From the NCBI GenBank assembly GCA_028752905.1, contig JAQNBH010000009.1, positions 28,053,312 through 28,117,311 of the forward strand: a stretch of 64,000 nucleotides of DNA, written 5' to 3'. A program made the position numbers and the translations under genes. Below, piece by piece: positions 60,676 through 64,000 of the stretch; positions within the stretch are counted from its first letter, which is position 1; each line of letters begins with the position of its first letter. The notes under the pieces are model-generated. The model searched no databases, was not told the origin of the DNA, and was given only the letters and a program-made list of their open reading frames with translations. This stretch comes from Cladorhizidae sp. MBARI D1340-BT2. Lineage: Eukaryota > Porifera > Demospongiae > Poecilosclerida > Cladorhizidae.

Positions 60676-62162
60676 TAAGAGTTAGGTGACCTCACTAAAC
60701 ACATGTAGCTGCAACAAGGATGCAGGGGGTAAAGGTCAGCTTACTGGTGAAGGCAGTTTATAGACCTTTTTAGCACAAACTAGACCTCTTCCTAATCAAA
60801 TAGCCACTAAATCAACACAAGGTGTTTATCCCTTTCTCCACCTCTGGTGTGGCTAAAGGCATGTTGGTAAATAAAATACATTTATTTTTTGGACTACCCT
60901 CAAAACATTTAATGCAAATATTTCTTTGACTGCCTTCATTGCCACCTTGCAGATTAGTTAGCTCCATTAGTGGCTACTACTTGCCCTTTTACACACGTGC
61001 TTCTAGTGACTATTAACTTGCTGCTCAATGCATGATTGGGCATCTTACAAGTCAAGTTGAATTGACTTTAGTTCTTGCATTGCTCCAGCAATGTATATAT
61101 GTAACTATCAAACTATGTTAATATAACACCAAGAAAAAGTGACATGACATTAGTCAGTGAACAATTGTCATCCTAGACATGTAATACTCTAACTCACCGG
61201 CTATGATGGTTTCATGAAGAAAGTCAGACACAGAGAACCAAGGGCCAAGTTTAAATAAATTGAAGTTGATCAAAATCATGTCATCCAGGCCATAGAATAC
61301 TGTAACTCACCGTCTATAAAGTAAGCACAGAGAGAGATGAGAGACACGTTAATATAAATAAATAGTTAAGTTAAGCTGTGTATCCCTAAAGTCTTTTCAG
61401 ATCCACCAGCTGGTGGGAGAATCCCAACAACAACCTCTAAATATGCACATCACTTTATTATATCAAACTCCTAATGGCAATTAAACACCCTCTGTGAATA
61501 CTACAGATATGTGATGCACAAGCATGGACCAAGAGTCTAGTGCATGAGCACACTACAGGCAATGCTGGGCCACATTGCAAGGCACACCATTTGCAGGCTT
61601 AGCACTCGGCTTCTTGTAAGTGATTATATGAACCTGGTGTTAAAGTACAGCAGCAGGCCCAGAATTTCAGTGCCTCAGTCTCACCACCCAATAAAAATGA
61701 TAATAGAAAACACACTTGTAGTTATGCAATTAAACAACAAATTATTGTTGTCAATTTTACGTTTAGTGTTTGTAGAGTCTTGTGGAGTGCTTCTAGATAT
61801 ATATACTGGGTTGTTGGAAATTACCACTTATTATTACCTATCAAGTTATGGTCAATATTAACTAGTTCTTTTCTGGCGTACCAAATGCAAGAAATCACCA
61901 AATGCAAGAAATCTTCACCTTACCACTGTAGAAAGCATGGACTATGTTGCTATTAGAGGTCATTGTTATGTTTGCCAATAACCAATGTCTGTTTGGTTCT
62001 GTTCTTTATTTCTTGTGATAAGCGAGCTTCATGCCATAAATCCTGTCTGTTTAGAGCTTCACTTCTAACCTCAACATACAAGAAATACAGCCACTTATCT
62101 GCAAATATGGGCCACTAAACACATTTGAAAATATCACACTCACAGAAAAATTTATGAAATAC

Positions 62163-62345
62163 TTAGCATAAACAATTTTTACACTTGATTAACTGAGGAA
62201 TTACTCTAGCGAGCCGGTTGAAGAATGAGTTATCCTCTCGATGGTACAATAAGAAATATCCAGACTCCCAAACCATATTAAATGCAGGAGCAAGGCCCCT
62301 GAGATTACAACAAGCTAGAGATGGTCTCTCATACATTCTTTGCAT
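62163..62345 (-). pseudogene. Exon-like block, unknown protein (copy 2)
   Basis: Minus strand reads YERPSLACCNL, GLAPAFNMVWESGYFLLYHR and EDNSFFNRLAR, ending at donor-like GTAATT. Upstream in the same frame is HLSQELFSSLANINC, then a TGA. The core is conserved at 20.7 kb. Family unknown. Confidence 0.4.
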
Positions 62346-62495
62346 ACTCAGAGAAGTATATTTATCTACAAAACTATGTGAACTTCAACAATTAATATTA
62401 GCCAAAGAAGAGAATAATTCTTGTGACAGGTGCAATGTTGGCATCCGTTAAGGTTTAGGTGTCTCATCACAGGGTACATAGAAAGTGATTTGGTA

Positions 62496-62665
62496 CCTTA
62501 GAGGCCATGCAGGAGATCTGTGCTGCTAGATCACTGGGGAAAAGGTTACAAGTGCCCTGCATTGGAGCAGCAAAATACTCTTTAGGAAACTGTGAACAGC
62601 TACAGACAATTGCAGCCATGGTTATGCTAATAATATTCTTGCTCAATGTTCTGTCAAACACATTA
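62496..62665 (-). pseudogene. Exon-like block, unknown Cys-containing protein (copy 2)
   Basis: Minus strand, after an AACAAG acceptor-like site, reads CQHYNVFDRTLSKNII, MAAIVCSCSQFPKEYFAAPM, QGTCNLFPSDLAAQISCMAS, K and ends at donor GTACC. It is open here but frameshifted in copy 1. Family unknown. Confidence 0.4.
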
Positions 62666-63440
62666 TAATGTTGACACTTGTTCACATGTCATAAATTGAT
62701 ATTTTTTTGAAACATTTCCAGATCATAATTTCAGAACAAGATACCATAATGATGCAGAATAATGTTGTTTTTGTTAAGGATAAGATGGACATTTAATTAA
62801 CAACTTTAGTCAAACTAAACATGAGAGGCTTAATGACCAGAGTTTACGGAATCTAAAATATATTTCACAGACTTAACTGGGAGAAGTTTGCCCCACAAAG
62901 CTGCTATTTAATAGAATGTTCCGCATTGGATATTCGCATGTGGGTGGGAGGGGTCACTTCAATGGGATTGTTATTCCAATACCCAAGCAGCTTTTAAATA
63001 TGGTGGCTTCTCTGTACCAGCAACTGTTAAAACAACGTGAGATATCACTGCAGCATTAGGGGGTGGAGTATGCACAGCTGCCTATTAGTCTACATGAATC
63101 TAGTATCTTACAACAACTTATTTGAAATAGTCTTAACAGGCTTTAAGATCATAACTTAAATTTGCAATCATTTATAGAGAGAGGATGTTATATGAAAATA
63201 CCCAAACTTACCTAAAGGAAAGGTGGCTAGGACAATTTCTATGCATTTTCTAATAGCAACTGGGGCTAATATTTATTTCATTCCATCTACCTGTCATTTA
63301 TTTTGAAGGTTGTTTTCAATTGAGAGGGAAGTTGCTGTTAACAAGCCTGGTTGGACAGGAAAAAGGTTGTTAGTGGCAATGGCTGATCACAACCACTGTG
63401 CTCGAAGGACTCTTTATGGGTTATCCTGCTGTTTTTGTAA

Positions 63441-64000
63441 GCTCCTACACAATTAGCTTCCATTTCAACATTATAAAACTGTTTCTAATCTTTAAACATC
63501 AGAAAATTTCTTTTGGTGACAAATCTCCCCTTTTTAACCGAAAGAAGCTCTATTTTGCTTAAATTAGGACGTTTTTGAGCGTTTTGAGGAAAAACTGTCT
63601 GAAATCGGTCATTCTTGTCAAAATGGTCACATGAGCTTCCTTTTCAACATTGGAACAGTGGCTCATTAAACGATAGTAAATTTCTTTTAGTGAGAAATCT
63701 TCCATTTTTAACGCTATATTTTGCTCCAATTGGGACTTTTTTTGGCGTTTTGAGGAAAAACTGTCTGAAATCGGTCATTCTTGTAAAAATGGGTACTTTT
63801 CAACATTTATGGAACTGTTACTACTCTTTAAACGACAGTAAATGTCTTTTGGTGAGAAATATTCAGTTTTTATTTTGCTCCAATTGGGACATTTTAGAGG
63901 AAAAACTGCCTGAAATAGCCCAATTTTGTAAAAATGGCAAATTAGCTTCCTTTTCAACATTATGGAACTATTTCTACTCTTTAAATGTAAGAAAACGTCT
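63441..64000. repeat. Satellite array resumes (about 178-bp unit), runs off the window
   Basis: Same monomer as 21880-26105, beginning at the same point of the large repeat, so the satellite belongs to the duplicated module. Confidence 0.95.

Larger units (their letters stand above)
59189..60681 (-). mobile_element. piggyBac-like element PB-3, 1493 bp, flanked by TTAG
   Basis: Ends read inward are CACTTACGCGGTGTC (59189) and CTCTTACACTGCG (from 60681). TTAG stands on both sides (59185-59188, 60682-60685). The element interrupts the repeat module, whose flanking parts align with 55.2 and 19.3 kb. It retains only the N-terminal code of a piggyBac transposase on the minus strand. Confidence 0.75.
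60682..63440. repeat. Large direct repeat copy 2, main part
   Basis: Matches 19340-21880 in the same orientation, 41.4 kb away. Differences are mainly small indels, plus segments present only here (about 61740-61830, 62065-62200). Confidence 0.85.

Noticed and set aside
61544..61861. 105-codon plus-strand ORF in the large repeat
   Set aside because: The matching stretch in copy 1 is broken by indels and the sequence shows no domain.

Overview
This is a repeat-dominated window of AT-rich metazoan nuclear DNA. Evidence: many coding blocks are split by short GT-AG introns (about 50-60 bp and up), there are no operons or ribosome binding sites, and it holds an LTR retrotransposon, Penelope-like, piggyBac-like and Ginger-like elements, satellites and AATAAA polyadenylation signals. 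The texture would fit a sponge or another early-branching animal, but nothing here fixes the species. I see no intact single-copy host gene and no tRNA or rRNA gene.

Layout. 1-1960: 3' part of a piggyBac-like element (PB-1) that keeps N- and C-terminal transposase code but has no catalytic core. 1961-9092: two blocks that reappear inverted at 36012-38645 and 42373-46262, in swapped order. The first block carries a second core-less piggyBac (PB-2). The second carries a Ginger-like integrase pseudogene with two nested MITEs. 11191-16580: a complete LTR retrotransposon with a Ty3/gypsy-type reverse transcriptase but the order protease-integrase-RT-RNaseH, as in Gmr1-like elements; it is dead from stops and frameshifts. 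17185-17655: minisatellite. 19340-22000: a module repeated directly at 59000-64000. 21880-26105: a satellite of about 178 bp period. 27034-28951: a 5'-truncated Penelope-like element with RT, GIY-YIG, about 690 bp of (AAT)n and a hammerhead-like motif. 28994-30130: 5' part of a second gypsy element, then a 31-bp minisatellite. 31182-36276: a tandem array of paired micro-exons on the minus strand. 40279-42336: a KRBA2/SCAND3-type integrase pseudogene. 42373-47690: the better-preserved Ginger-like gene, whose C-terminus has a Ulp1/C48-like cysteine protease and a PHD-like finger. 48878-49993: gag of a third gypsy element fused in frame to a hAT dimerisation domain. 51400-51830: 3' end of an unidentified gene. 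53477-53615: a PHD-finger exon. 53690-64000: diverged copies of a repeat module with exon-like ORFs, interrupted by a third piggyBac (PB-3, 59189-60681) flanked by TTAG.

The most interesting signals are the gypsy element with copia-like pol order, the Ginger-like integrase-protease-PHD protein, the gag/SCAN-hAT fusion, the micro-exon array, the permuted inverted duplication, and three core-less piggyBac derivatives. All domain names come from reading motifs by eye; no database search was run.
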